A stretch of 64,000 nucleotides of DNA from Mitsuaria sp. PDC51 (GTDB taxonomy: Bacteria; Pseudomonadota; Gammaproteobacteria; Burkholderiales; Burkholderiaceae_C): assembly GCF_900113225.1 (NCBI RefSeq), contig NZ_FOZE01000002.1:372001-436000 (forward strand), in the 5' to 3' direction. Position 1 is the first letter of the stretch. Each line of letters starts with the position of its first letter. A model generated the notes under the pieces. It ran no database searches and was not told where the DNA came from. It saw only the letters and a list, made by a program, of their open reading frames with translations. This document shows positions 25,137-33,174 of this stretch, piece after piece. A program made the position numbers and the translations under genes.

Positions 25137-26018
25137 ATGCAACGACCCTGGCTGACCTACGCGCTGATCACCACCCTGTTCTGGGGCGCCTGGGGCGCGC
25201 TGACCGGCCTGTCCTCGGCGCGCGGCTTTCCGGACACGCTGGTCTACGTCGTGTGGGCGCTGACCATGGTCCCGCCGGCGCTGATCGTGCTGGCGCGCGC
25301 CGGCTGGCGGCTGCAGCGCGACCGGCGCGCGGTGGTGCAGGGTCTCACGGTGGGCTTGCTCGGCGCTGGCGGGCAGATGCTGCTGTTCCGCGCGGTGGAA
25401 AGCGGCCCGGCCTACCTGATCTTCCCGATCGTGTCGCTGTCGCCGGCGGTGACGATCGCGCTGTCCTTCGGGCTGCTGCGCGAGCGCACCGGCAAGCTCG
25501 GCGTGGCCGGCATCGTGCTGGCGCTGTGCGCGCTGCCGCTGTTCGACTTCCAGCCCGGCCAGCAAGGCCAGCCGCTGGGCGCCTGGTTCGCGCTGGCGCT
25601 GGTGGTGATGGCGGCCTGGGGCCTGCAGGCCTATTTCCTGAAGACCGCCAACAACGCCGCCAGCGCCGAGAGCGTCTTCTTCTACATGACCGTCAGCGCG
25701 CTGCTGTGCATCCCTGCCGCGCTGTGGATGACCGACTTCTCGCGTCCCATCCCCTGGGGCTGGGACGGCCCCGGCCTGGCGGCCGCCATCCAGGTGCTGA
25801 ACGCGATCGGCGCGCTGACGCTGGTCTACGCCTTTCGCCACGGTCAGGCGCTGGTGGTCTCGCCGCTGGTCAACGCCGGCGCGCCGCTGCTGACGGCGCT
25901 GGCCTCGATGGCGATGAGCGGCAGCGCGCCCGGCGGCACCAAGCTCGCCGGCGTGGCGCTGGCGCTGCTCGCCGCGCTGCTGCTGGCGCTCCAACCCGAA
26001 GGCGAGGCCAAGGCCTGA
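25137..26018 (+). CDS. DMT-superfamily (EamA-like) permease, candidate galactosamine importer
   Basis: 293 aa from ATG 25137, with ten hydrophobic segments in two five-helix repeats (first begins WLTYALITTLFWGAWGALTG; second begins LGAWFALALVVMAAWGLQAYFL). This is the EamA/sugar-transporter-like architecture of the DMT superfamily. It is the first gene of the rightward operon, before kbaZ-agaS-kinase. The classical Aga pathway imports its sugar by PTS; here no PTS genes are present and a dedicated kinase is, so the permease should move the unphosphorylated amino sugar across the inner membrane. Substrate and direction are inferred from context only; many DMT proteins are exporters. Confidence 0.75.
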   Translation: MQRPWLTYALITTLFWGAWGALTGLSSARGFPDTLVYVVWALTMVPPALIVLARAGWRLQRDRRAVVQGLTVGLLGAGGQMLLFRAVESGPAYLIFPIVSLSPAVTIALSFGLLRERTGKLGVAGIVLALCALPLFDFQPGQQGQPLGAWFALALVVMAAWGLQAYFLKTANNAASAESVFFYMTVSALLCIPAALWMTDFSRPIPWGWDGPGLAAAIQVLNAIGALTLVYAFRHGQALVVSPLVNAGAPLLTALASMAMSGSAPGGTKLAGVALALLAALLLALQPEGEAKA

Positions 26019-26094
26019 CCGCCGGGTCCCGGCCCCGCCACGCCCCAGCCACACCGCGTCCACACGCATTGCCCCCGGACAGGAAGGACCTCCC

Positions 26095-27432
26095 TTGAAG
26101 CTCATGCTCGATCTCGTGCGGCGCCACCGGCAGTCGGCGTCCGCCAGCGCGATCTCCGCCACGATCTCCACCTCGGCCGACGGCCCGGCCGTCGGCATCC
26201 CGTCGATGTGCTCGGCGCATCCGGTCGTGCTGGCGGCGACGCTGCGCGAGTGCGCCGCGCTCGGCCGGCCGGCGCTGATCGAGGCGACATCCAACCAGGT
26301 CAACCAGGACGGCGGCTACACCGGCATGACGCCGATCGACTTCCGCCGCTTCGTCGAATCGCTGGCCCGCATCGAGGGCCTGGCGCCGGAGCTGCTCGTG
26401 CTGGGCGGCGACCACCTCGGGCCCAACGCCTGGCGCCGATTGCCCGCGGCGCAGGCGATGGCCAAGGCCGAGGTGATGGTGGCGCAGTACGTCGCGGCGG
26501 GCTTCCGCAAGATCCACCTGGACTGCTCGATGTCCTGCGCCGACGACCCGGTGCCGCTGCCCGAGCCCGAGATCGCGGCCCGCGCGGTGCGGCTGTGCCT
26601 GGCGGCCGAGCAGGCCTGGCGCGAGGCGCCCGACCGCGGCGAGCCGCCGGTCTACGTCATCGGCACCGAGGTGCCGGTGCCGGGCGGCGCGCACGAGGAC
26701 CTGGACGAACTGGCGGTGACCTCGCCCGAGGCGGCCGGCGCGACGCTGGCGCTGCACCGCGAGGCCTTCGCCGCGGCCGGCCTGGACGCGGCCTGGGCGC
26801 GGGTGATCGCGATGGTGGTGCAGCCGGGGGTCGAGTTCGACCACCACAAGGTCATCGACTACCGGCCGGAGAAGGCCCGCGCGCTGAGCGCCTTCATCGA
26901 ATCGCAGCCGGGCCTGGTTTTCGAGGCGCACTCGACCGACTACCAGACGCCGCAGCGGCTGGCGCAACTGGCGCGCGACCACTTCGCGATCCTCAAGGTC
27001 GGGCCCGGCGCCACCTTCGCGCTGCGCGAGACGCTGTGGGCGCTGGCCGCCGTGGAGCACGAGTGGCTGGGCCGCGGCGGTCGCGACGCCAAAGAGGACG
27101 GCCTCATCGGCACGGTGCTCGGCGTGATGCGCGCCGAGCCCGAGCACTGGCGCCCCTACTACCAGGACCCCGCGCGCCTGCAGGTGGACCTGGCCTACAG
27201 CCTGAGCGACCGCATCCGCTACTACTGGGCGCATCCCAAGGTCCAGGCCGCCTGCGCGGCGCTGCTGGACCGGTTGGAGCACTCCCCGCCGCCGCTGACG
27301 CTGCTGAGCCAGTTCCTGCCACGCCAGTACGACGCGATCCGCGACGGCCGCCTGCGCAACCGTCCGGCGGAGCTGCTGCGCGATGGCGCGGCGCAGTCGC
27401 TGCGTCCCTACCTCGCCGCCTGCGCCGCCTGA
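26095..27432 (+). CDS. kbaZ: GatZ/KbaZ-family protein, probable tagatose-6-phosphate 4-epimerase or aldolase subunit
   Basis: 445 aa. The chosen start is TTG 26095, 7 bp after AGGAAGG; ATG 26104 is the alternative. TIM-barrel family signatures: VGIPSMCSAHPVVL, LIEATSNQVNQDGGYTGM, LVLGGDHLGPN, IHLDCSMSC, YVIGTEVPVPGG, FEAHSTDYQT and LKVGPGATFALRE. In enterobacteria this family is the non-catalytic partner of the class II aldolase GatY/KbaY. Members from organisms lacking that partner are reported as D-tagatose-6-phosphate 4-epimerases giving fructose-6-P. No gatY or tagatose-6-P kinase is in this locus, so the epimerase role fits better. It is 77 bp after the permease and 37 bp before agaS. 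Confidence 0.85.
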   Translation: MKLMLDLVRRHRQSASASAISATISTSADGPAVGIPSMCSAHPVVLAATLRECAALGRPALIEATSNQVNQDGGYTGMTPIDFRRFVESLARIEGLAPELLVLGGDHLGPNAWRRLPAAQAMAKAEVMVAQYVAAGFRKIHLDCSMSCADDPVPLPEPEIAARAVRLCLAAEQAWREAPDRGEPPVYVIGTEVPVPGGAHEDLDELAVTSPEAAGATLALHREAFAAAGLDAAWARVIAMVVQPGVEFDHHKVIDYRPEKARALSAFIESQPGLVFEAHSTDYQTPQRLAQLARDHFAILKVGPGATFALRETLWALAAVEHEWLGRGGRDAKEDGLIGTVLGVMRAEPEHWRPYYQDPARLQVDLAYSLSDRIRYYWAHPKVQAACAALLDRLEHSPPPLTLLSQFLPRQYDAIRDGRLRNRPAELLRDGAAQSLRPYLAACAA

Positions 27433-27469
27433 GCGACGGGCGCCCTCCTCCAGAACCCGACCTGCCACG

Positions 27470-28639
27470 ATGAGCCTGCTCCACTTCGCCCCCGCCGACC
27501 TCGATCGCCGCGGCGCGGCCCACACCGCCCGAGAGATCGCCCAGCAACCCGAGGTGTGGCGCGCCGTGCATGCGCTGGTGGCGTCCCGGCGCGAGGCGCT
27601 CGACGCCTTCCTGCAGCCGCTGCTGGCGCGGCCCGACCTGCGCATCGTGCTCACCGGCGCCGGCAGCTCGGCCTTCATCGGGCAATGCCTGGCCCCGGCG
27701 CTGCTGCAGCAGCTGGGCGCGCGGCCCGGCATCCGCGTCGAGGCGATCGCCACCACCGACATCGTCTCGAGCCCCGCCCAATGCCTGCAGCCCGGCGTGC
27801 CGACGCTGCTGGTGTCGTTCGCGCGCTCGGGCAACAGCCCCGAGAGCCTGGCCGCGGTCGACCTGACCGATGCCACGGTCGATGAATGCCACCACCTGGC
27901 CGTCACCTGCGCGGCCGAGGGCACGCTGGCGCGGCGGCTCGGCGCGCACCCGCGCGCCCAGGTGCTGCTGCTGCCGGACGAGACCCACGACCGCGCCTTC
28001 GCGATGACGTCCAGCTTCACCGGCATGCTGCTCGCCGCCGCCTGGGCCTTCGGGCTGCCGCTGCCCACGCCGCAGGCGCTGGGCGACGCGGCCACGCGGC
28101 TGCTGGCCAGCGAGGCGGATCGCCTGGTGGCGCTCAGCGAGCAGCCCTTCGAGCGCGTCGTCGTGCTGGGCAGCAACGGCCTCAAGGGCCTGGCCCACGA
28201 GGCGGCGCTGAAGATCCTGGAGCTGACCGACGGCCGGCTGGTGGCGCTGGCGGATTCGCCGCTGGGCTTCCGGCATGGGCCCAAGACGGTGCTGAACGAG
28301 CGCACGCTGGTGCTGATCCTGATGTCCAACGACAGCTACACCTGCCGCTACGACCAGGACCTGCTGCGCGAGCTGCGCCGCCAGGGCCGCGGCCGCGTCG
28401 TCGCGCTGAGCACGGCGGCGCTCAACGGCACCGACGCGCTGTCCGAGGACGACGTGCTGCTGGACCTGCCGGCCAACGTGCCCGACCTGGCGCTGGCGCC
28501 GGTGGCGCTGGTCTTCGGGCAGTGCCTGGCGCTGCTGGCCTCGCTCAAGCTGGGCATCACGCCGGACAATCCGAGCGCATCCGGCACCGTGACCCGCGTG
28601 GTCAGCGGCGTCACCATCCACCCGCATCCGCAGGGCTGA
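27470..28639 (+). CDS. agaS: AgaS, galactosamine-6-phosphate deaminase/isomerase (SIS domains)
   Basis: 389 aa from ATG 27470, close to the 384 aa of E. coli AgaS. Two SIS domains: the first has VLTGAGSSAFIG and VSFARSGNSPES (sugar-phosphate loop), the second has VLGSNGLKGLAHEAALKILELTDG and DSPLGFRHGPKT. AgaS converts GalN-6-P to tagatose-6-P with release of ammonia. It is cytoplasmic and placed directly between the GatZ/KbaZ protein and the kinase, six bases before the latter. Together with agaR it is the strongest indicator that the pathway handles galactosamine rather than glucosamine. Confidence 0.9.
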   Translation: MSLLHFAPADLDRRGAAHTAREIAQQPEVWRAVHALVASRREALDAFLQPLLARPDLRIVLTGAGSSAFIGQCLAPALLQQLGARPGIRVEAIATTDIVSSPAQCLQPGVPTLLVSFARSGNSPESLAAVDLTDATVDECHHLAVTCAAEGTLARRLGAHPRAQVLLLPDETHDRAFAMTSSFTGMLLAAAWAFGLPLPTPQALGDAATRLLASEADRLVALSEQPFERVVVLGSNGLKGLAHEAALKILELTDGRLVALADSPLGFRHGPKTVLNERTLVLILMSNDSYTCRYDQDLLRELRRQGRGRVVALSTAALNGTDALSEDDVLLDLPANVPDLALAPVALVFGQCLALLASLKLGITPDNPSASGTVTRVVSGVTIHPHPQG

Positions 28640-28645
28640 CTCCCG

Positions 28646-29656
28646 ATGAGCGCGATGACATCGACGATCGCCGACGACCACCAGCGCGCGGCTGACCGCG
28701 ACGCGGTCTACCTCGGCATCGACGGCGGCGGCACGAAGACCAGCTTCCTGCTGCTGGCCGGCGACGGCCGTCTGCTGGCGCGGCATGTGTCGACGACCAG
28801 CTACTACCTGGAGATCGGTTTCGACGCGCTGCGCGCGCTGCTGCACGAGGGCATCGCCCAGACGCTGCGGCAGGCGGGACTGAGCCACGCATCGGTGCGC
28901 TCGGCCTTCGCCGGGCTGCCGGCGCATGGCGAGGACAGCGCGCTGCTGCCGGCCTTCGACGCGCTGCTCGCGGACCTGCCGCTCGCGCGGGTCGGCAACG
29001 ACATGGTGTGCAGCTGGGCGGGCTCGCTCGGCGGACGCGACGGCATCAGCCTGGTCGCGGGCACCGGCTCCATTGCCTATGGCGAGTGGCGGGGCCGGGG
29101 CGCACGCAGCGGCGGCTGGGGCGAGGTCTTCGGCGACGAGGGCTCGGCCTACTGGCTGGCGCGCGAGGGCCTGGCGCTGTTCTCGCGCATGGCCGATGGG
29201 CGCGCGGCGCCCGGGCCCTTGCTCGCGCTGGTGCGACGGCATTTCGGACTGGCGCACGACCTCGATGTCTGCGCGGCGGTCAACGGCGCCGCGGCGCGCA
29301 GCCGTCTCGCACAGCTGGCGCGGCTGGTCTCGGCCGCGGCGGCCGAGGGCGATGCGCAGGCCGCGGCCCTGCTGGCACGCGCCGGGGAGGAACTGGCGCT
29401 GCTCGCGGCCGGCGTGGCGCGGCAGCTGGATCTCCCGGCTGATGCAGCGGTCGAGGTGTCGTACACCGGCGGCGTCTTCGAGGCCGGCGATGCGGTCACC
29501 GGCGCGCTGCGGGCGGCGATGGCGAAGTCGCTGCCGAATGCGGTGCTCGTGGCACCGAGGTTCGGGCCGGAGCTGGGCGCGGCGATGTATGCGGCGCGGT
29601 TGGCCGGGGCGCGGCTGGAGCCGGACACGCACGCCGTTGCCGCGCTGGCGCGCTGA
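28646..29656 (+). CDS. BadF/NAGK-type amino-sugar kinase (probable galactosamine kinase)
   Basis: 336 aa. Actin-like ATPase fold: phosphate-1 loop YLGIDGGGTKTSFLL, phosphate-2 VAGTGSIAYGEW, GWGEVFGDEGSAYWLAREGL, and the adenosine-loop-like VEVSYTGGVFEAGD. The family includes N-acetylglucosamine kinases and glucosamine kinases. In this operon it should phosphorylate galactosamine at O6 to feed AgaS, replacing the phosphorylation done by PTS in other Aga systems. Start ATG 28646, only 6 bp after the agaS stop. Specificity for GalN versus GalNAc cannot be told from sequence. Confidence 0.85.
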   Translation: MSAMTSTIADDHQRAADRDAVYLGIDGGGTKTSFLLLAGDGRLLARHVSTTSYYLEIGFDALRALLHEGIAQTLRQAGLSHASVRSAFAGLPAHGEDSALLPAFDALLADLPLARVGNDMVCSWAGSLGGRDGISLVAGTGSIAYGEWRGRGARSGGWGEVFGDEGSAYWLAREGLALFSRMADGRAAPGPLLALVRRHFGLAHDLDVCAAVNGAAARSRLAQLARLVSAAAAEGDAQAAALLARAGEELALLAAGVARQLDLPADAAVEVSYTGGVFEAGDAVTGALRAAMAKSLPNAVLVAPRFGPELGAAMYAARLAGARLEPDTHAVAALAR

Positions 29657-29728
29657 GCGAGCGCCATCCGGCCGCCGCTTCGGCGCCCTCTCACTCACTG
29701 GCTTCCGAACGCAGCGACCTCGATATCA

Positions 29729-29736
29729 TTCGAAAG
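29729..29736. promoter_or_regulatory. Putative AgaR box upstream of agaR
   Basis: TTCGAAAG lies 20 bp before the agaR ATG (29757) and is identical to the half-site in the permease promoter at 25098-25105. The surrounding gap (29657-29756) is AT-richer than its flanks, so agaR may have its own autoregulated promoter. Confidence 0.45.
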
Positions 29737-29756
29737 TTCACGTCTTCCGGATCCTC

Positions 29757-30575
29757 ATGTCCACCACCCGCGCCCCGAGTCCCACGTCCGCCGACAAGCG
29801 TGACGCCTCGCTGCTGATCGACGAGCGGCGCCAGCTGATCCGCGACCAGGTGCAGGCGCAGGGGCGGGTCACGGTGGAGGAACTGGCCGAGCGTTTCGGC
29901 ATCTCGGTGGTCACCATCCGCAGCGACCTCAACGCGCTTGCCGCCGGCGGCGCGCTGCTGCGGACGCACGGCGGCGCGCTGGCGCATCGCGACACCGAGG
30001 AGGTGCCGATCAGCGTCAAGCAGAAGCTGCATCACGAGCAGAAGGTGCGCATCGCCATCGAGGCGGCGAAGCTGATCCGCGACGGCGAGACGGTGATGCT
30101 GGACTCGGGCTCGACCACCGAGGAGATCGCCAAGCAGATCCGCGGCCTGCGGCTGCAGTCGCTGAACGTGATCACGAATGCGCTGAACATCGCGATGCTG
30201 CTGGCGACGGTGCCTGGCGTGAACGTGATCATGCCGGGCGGGCTGCTGCGGCCGAACTCGTACTCGCTGTCGGGCCCGCAGGCGGTGACCGCGCTGCAGA
30301 GCCTGTACGCGGATCGCCTCTTCCTCGGCGTGGACAGCCTGGATCCGGAGATCGGCGTCATGACGCCGCACCTGCTGGAGGCGCAGCTGAACGCGCAGAT
30401 GATGAAGATCGCGCGCCAGGTGGTCGCGGTCGCGGATGCGTCCAAGCTGATGAAGCGCAACCTGTCGGTGATCGCGCCCGTCGAGCAGCTCGACCTGCTG
30501 ATCACCGACAAGGACGCCGACGAGGCCATCGTCAGCGAGCTGCGGCGCCGCGGCGTCGAGGTCGTGCTGGCCTGA
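29757..30575 (+). CDS. agaR: DeoR-family repressor, AgaR-like
   Basis: 272 aa from ATG 29757. The N-terminal DeoR helix-turn-helix spans ERRQLIRDQVQAQGRVTVEEL to FGISVVTIRSDLNAL. The C-terminal DeoR sugar-phosphate-sensing domain shows MLDSGSTTEEIA, NVITNALNIA, VIMPGGLLRPNSYSLSGPQA, FLGVDSLD and VAVADASK. The long inter-domain stretch and the PNSYSLSGP segment are typical of AgaR, which responds to amino-sugar phosphates. It is the last gene of the rightward block, 100 bp after the kinase, and is convergent with the ChaN-like gene. It should control both divergent operons through the CTTTCG/CGAAAG boxes. Confidence 0.88.
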   Translation: MSTTRAPSPTSADKRDASLLIDERRQLIRDQVQAQGRVTVEELAERFGISVVTIRSDLNALAAGGALLRTHGGALAHRDTEEVPISVKQKLHHEQKVRIAIEAAKLIRDGETVMLDSGSTTEEIAKQIRGLRLQSLNVITNALNIAMLLATVPGVNVIMPGGLLRPNSYSLSGPQAVTALQSLYADRLFLGVDSLDPEIGVMTPHLLEAQLNAQMMKIARQVVAVADASKLMKRNLSVIAPVEQLDLLITDKDADEAIVSELRRRGVEVVLA

Positions 30576-30607
30576 ACGGCCCGGCGTCGCGCGGCCCGCG
30601 GGCCCGA

Positions 30608-31525
30608 TCAGCGCTTGAACTGCGCGCAGGGATCCTCGCGCGACGGCGCGGGCGCGCGCTCGACGCGGTCGTAGCCGCCGGCGGGCGCGGCGCTGCCGGG
30701 CTCGAGGTAGGCGACGGCGTCGATGTCCATCGACGGCACGCCGGCCGCCTGCAGGTAGACCGGCACCGCGAGGTCGCGTCGCACGTGGCCGTTGCCGGCG
30801 ATCAGCACGACCCGCTTCGCGCCCGCCTCGCGGGCGTCGAGCATCGCCCGCGCCATCGCCGCATCGCGGGCCCGCTGGGCTTGCACCATGCCGGGCAGCA
30901 TCGCCTCGGGCATCGCGCCGCAGTGGCCGTCCTGGATGTCCTGGCGCAGCGCGTCCTGCTGTGCGCTGTTCCATGCGGTGCGCTCGCGCAGCGCGAGCAG
31001 GTCGGCGGGCCAAGCCGCGTCGCCTTCACGGACGATGCGGCGGACCTGGTCGCGATCGATGTTGCCGCCGCGGACTTCGGCGCCGGACTGCAAGACGGCC
31101 TCGAACAGCGGCTGGTGCAGCGGCCAGCGCCAACTCTTGCGGTCGAGCTTCGCGGCATCGATGACGGCATTCACGTCGCCGGGCGCCGCCTGGCGCGCGC
31201 GCGCGACCGCCGCATCCTCGCTGCGCGAGAACTGCTCGAAGACGACGACCGTGCGCGGCTCCTGCGCGATCAGGCGGCGCAGCTGCTCGGCGCGGGCGCG
31301 GTGGTGCTCGGGGTTGTCGTGGAGCTCGCCGAGCAGGACGAACGGCGGTTCGGACCGGGCGGCCGGCACCGAGACGGTCGGCGCCGAGCGCAAGTCCACC
31401 GAGGCGACGGAGGCGGAGGCGGAGGCCGCCGAGCGTGCCGTGGCCGTGGCTGTCGTCGAAGACGCGCAGGCTGCGAGCAGCAGCGGGGCCAGCGCCAGCG
31501 CGGCGCTACGGAAGGCGATGTTCAT
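30608..31525 (-). CDS. ChaN-like heme-binding/TIKI-fold lipoprotein
   Basis: 305 aa. The signal peptide ends LLLAACASS (lipobox). After a Ser/Ala/Thr linker the ChaN domain begins FVLLGELHDNPEHHRARAEQL, with VVFEQF, a central EAMLPGMVQAQRARDAAMARAML and the terminal VLIAGNGHVRRDLAVPVYL. ChaN proteins are outer-membrane-linked and have been connected to haem/iron uptake; the wider superfamily includes TIKI proteases and erythromycin esterases. The conserved E-x-H and GxxH pair could bind metal or haem. It stands alone, convergent with agaR and about 146 bp from sppA. Confidence 0.82.
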   Translation of the reverse strand: MNIAFRSAALALAPLLLAACASSTTATATARSAASASASVASVDLRSAPTVSVPAARSEPPFVLLGELHDNPEHHRARAEQLRRLIAQEPRTVVVFEQFSRSEDAAVARARQAAPGDVNAVIDAAKLDRKSWRWPLHQPLFEAVLQSGAEVRGGNIDRDQVRRIVREGDAAWPADLLALRERTAWNSAQQDALRQDIQDGHCGAMPEAMLPGMVQAQRARDAAMARAMLDAREAGAKRVVLIAGNGHVRRDLAVPVYLQAAGVPSMDIDAVAYLEPGSAAPAGGYDRVERAPAPSREDPCAQFKR

Positions 31526-31671
31526 GGTCGATCCTGGAAGACAGGGAAACGGGAACAGGCCTGCCGAGCGATAGCTGGGTCGGGCGGAGGGTCTGCGGCG
31601 GATTGTCGCCGCCGCGCGGGGCCGGACCGGCTCCCGCGTTCAGCGCATGGGTGCGTCGGTGCGCCGGCCCT

Positions 31672-32751
31672 TCAACGGATCGTCGTCACCGACCGCATCG
31701 CCTTCACCGCGCCCTCGCCCATCGCGGCGCCGAAGCGCTTGGCGATGCGTTCGGCGACGTTGTCGCGCGGCGTGTAGTCGACGACCTCCTCGGCCTTCAC
31801 CACCTCGCGGGCGACGTAATCCAGGTTGCCGGTGCCGTCGGCCAGACCCAGCTTGATCGCCTGCTCGCCGTTCCAGAACAGGCCCGAGAACATCTCCGGC
31901 GTTTCCTTCAGGCGCGCGCCGCGGCCCTCGCGCACGACGGCGATGAACTGCTGGTGGATCTGGTCCAGCATCGCCTGCGCATAGGCCTGCTGCTTGGGCG
32001 TGACCGGCGAGAACGGATCCAGCATCCCCTTGTTCTCGCCCGCGGTCATCAGGCGGCGCTCGACGCCGACCTTCTTCATCACCTCGGTGAAGCCGAAGCC
32101 GTCCATCAGCACGCCGATCGAGCCCACCACCGAGGCCTTGTCGACATAGATCTCATCGGCGCCCGCCGCGATGTAGTACGCGCCCGAGGCGCAGATCTCC
32201 TCGACCACCGCGTAGACCTTCTTGTTGTGCAGCGCCTTCAGGCGCTTGAGCTCGTCGTTGACGATGCCCGCCTGCACCGGGCTGCCGCCGGGCGAGTTGA
32301 TGCGCAGCACCACCGCCTCCGAGCCCTGGTCCTCGAACGCGGCCTTCAGCGCGGCGTTGATCAGCTCGGCGCTGGCCTCGGTGTCCGGCGCGATCTCTCC
32401 GCGCACCTCCACCAGCGCGGTGTGCGGGCCGGTGGTCGCGCCGCCGTGGTGCCGGGTCGAGAACATGGACCAGACCAGCAGCAGGAACAGCGTCACCCAG
32501 ATCAGGCGGAAGAAGGTCTTCCAGCGCCGGTCGCTGCGGCGGTCGCGCAGGTAGTCATGGGCGAACTGCTCGATCACGTGTTCATAACGCCCGGGCAGGC
32601 CGGTCGCGGGCGTCGCCGGGGCCGGCGCGGCCGATGCGTTCGCGGGGGCAGGAGCGGATGCCGGGCTGGGCGCCGGCTTCAGCATGTCCTCGGGCCGCGG
32701 CGTCGCGTCGGGGATGGGACGCGGCAGGTCGGAGTCGTTGTCTTGGCTCAT
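31672..32751 (-). CDS. sppA: SppA-type signal peptide peptidase (S49)
   Basis: 359 aa. A cytoplasmic Pro/Ala-rich tail precedes one TM helix (about residues 88-106, LIWVTLFLLLVWSMF). The catalytic Ser lies in CASGAYYIAAG and the general-base Lys 52 residues later in AGENKGMLDPF, the same spacing as in 36-kDa SppA enzymes. RINSPGGSPVQ forms the oxyanion-hole segment. It degrades cleaved signal peptides at the inner membrane. The start codon abuts the stop of the Rieske gene with no spacer, so the two are translationally coupled. Confidence 0.9.
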   Translation of the reverse strand: MSQDNDSDLPRPIPDATPRPEDMLKPAPSPASAPAPANASAAPAPATPATGLPGRYEHVIEQFAHDYLRDRRSDRRWKTFFRLIWVTLFLLLVWSMFSTRHHGGATTGPHTALVEVRGEIAPDTEASAELINAALKAAFEDQGSEAVVLRINSPGGSPVQAGIVNDELKRLKALHNKKVYAVVEEICASGAYYIAAGADEIYVDKASVVGSIGVLMDGFGFTEVMKKVGVERRLMTAGENKGMLDPFSPVTPKQQAYAQAMLDQIHQQFIAVVREGRGARLKETPEMFSGLFWNGEQAIKLGLADGTGNLDYVAREVVKAEEVVDYTPRDNVAERIAKRFGAAMGEGAVKAMRSVTTIR

Positions 32752-33168
32752 TCAATCCTCGAAGGCTGGCCGCGTGTCGCGGGAGGGATACCAGAAGACC
32801 TGGCCGTCGCGCTCGCGCACGTCGAGCTTGGTCAGGCCGATGCGGCCGCACATGCCGGTGACGCAGCGCCCGTCTCGCGGGTGGTACACGGCGCCATGGA
32901 TGCTGCAGATGATGTATTCCTTCCGGCTGTCCAGGAACTCGCCTTCCTGCCAGTCCATCTCGGTGGGCACGTGGGCACAGCGGTTGAGGTAGCCGACGAC
33001 CTCGCCGTCGAAGCGCAGCGTGAAGGCCGATGCCGGCTGGCGGAAGTGCAGCACGTCGAAGGTGTGCGCGCGGCCGCGCTCCTCCAGCTCGGCGGAGGCG
33101 CACAGCGGCACGGGGGACGGGTCTTGCTCGGGGGGCATGGGGAGGGAACGGTCGGGGGAATCGGGCAT
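32752..33168 (-). CDS. Rieske [2Fe-2S] ferredoxin-like protein
   Basis: 138 aa. Cluster ligands appear as NRCAHVPTEMDW (C-x-H) and CSIHGAVYHPRDGRC (C-x-x-H), the standard Rieske pattern. A Pro-rich N-terminus precedes it. Soluble, so probably an electron carrier or a cluster-binding accessory protein. It lies between the HAD phosphatase (6 bp away) and sppA (0 bp), an arrangement common next to rluC in Burkholderiales. The partner enzyme is unknown. Confidence 0.88.
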   Translation of the reverse strand: MPDSPDRSLPMPPEQDPSPVPLCASAELEERGRAHTFDVLHFRQPASAFTLRFDGEVVGYLNRCAHVPTEMDWQEGEFLDSRKEYIICSIHGAVYHPRDGRCVTGMCGRIGLTKLDVRERDGQVFWYPSRDTRPAFED

Positions 33169-33174
33169 GGGCCC

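Noticed and set aside
30576-30607. GC-rich hairpin between agaR and the ChaN-like gene as terminator
   Set aside because: The palindrome (around CGGCCCGCGGGCCCG) has no T-tract on either strand, so an intrinsic terminator cannot be claimed.
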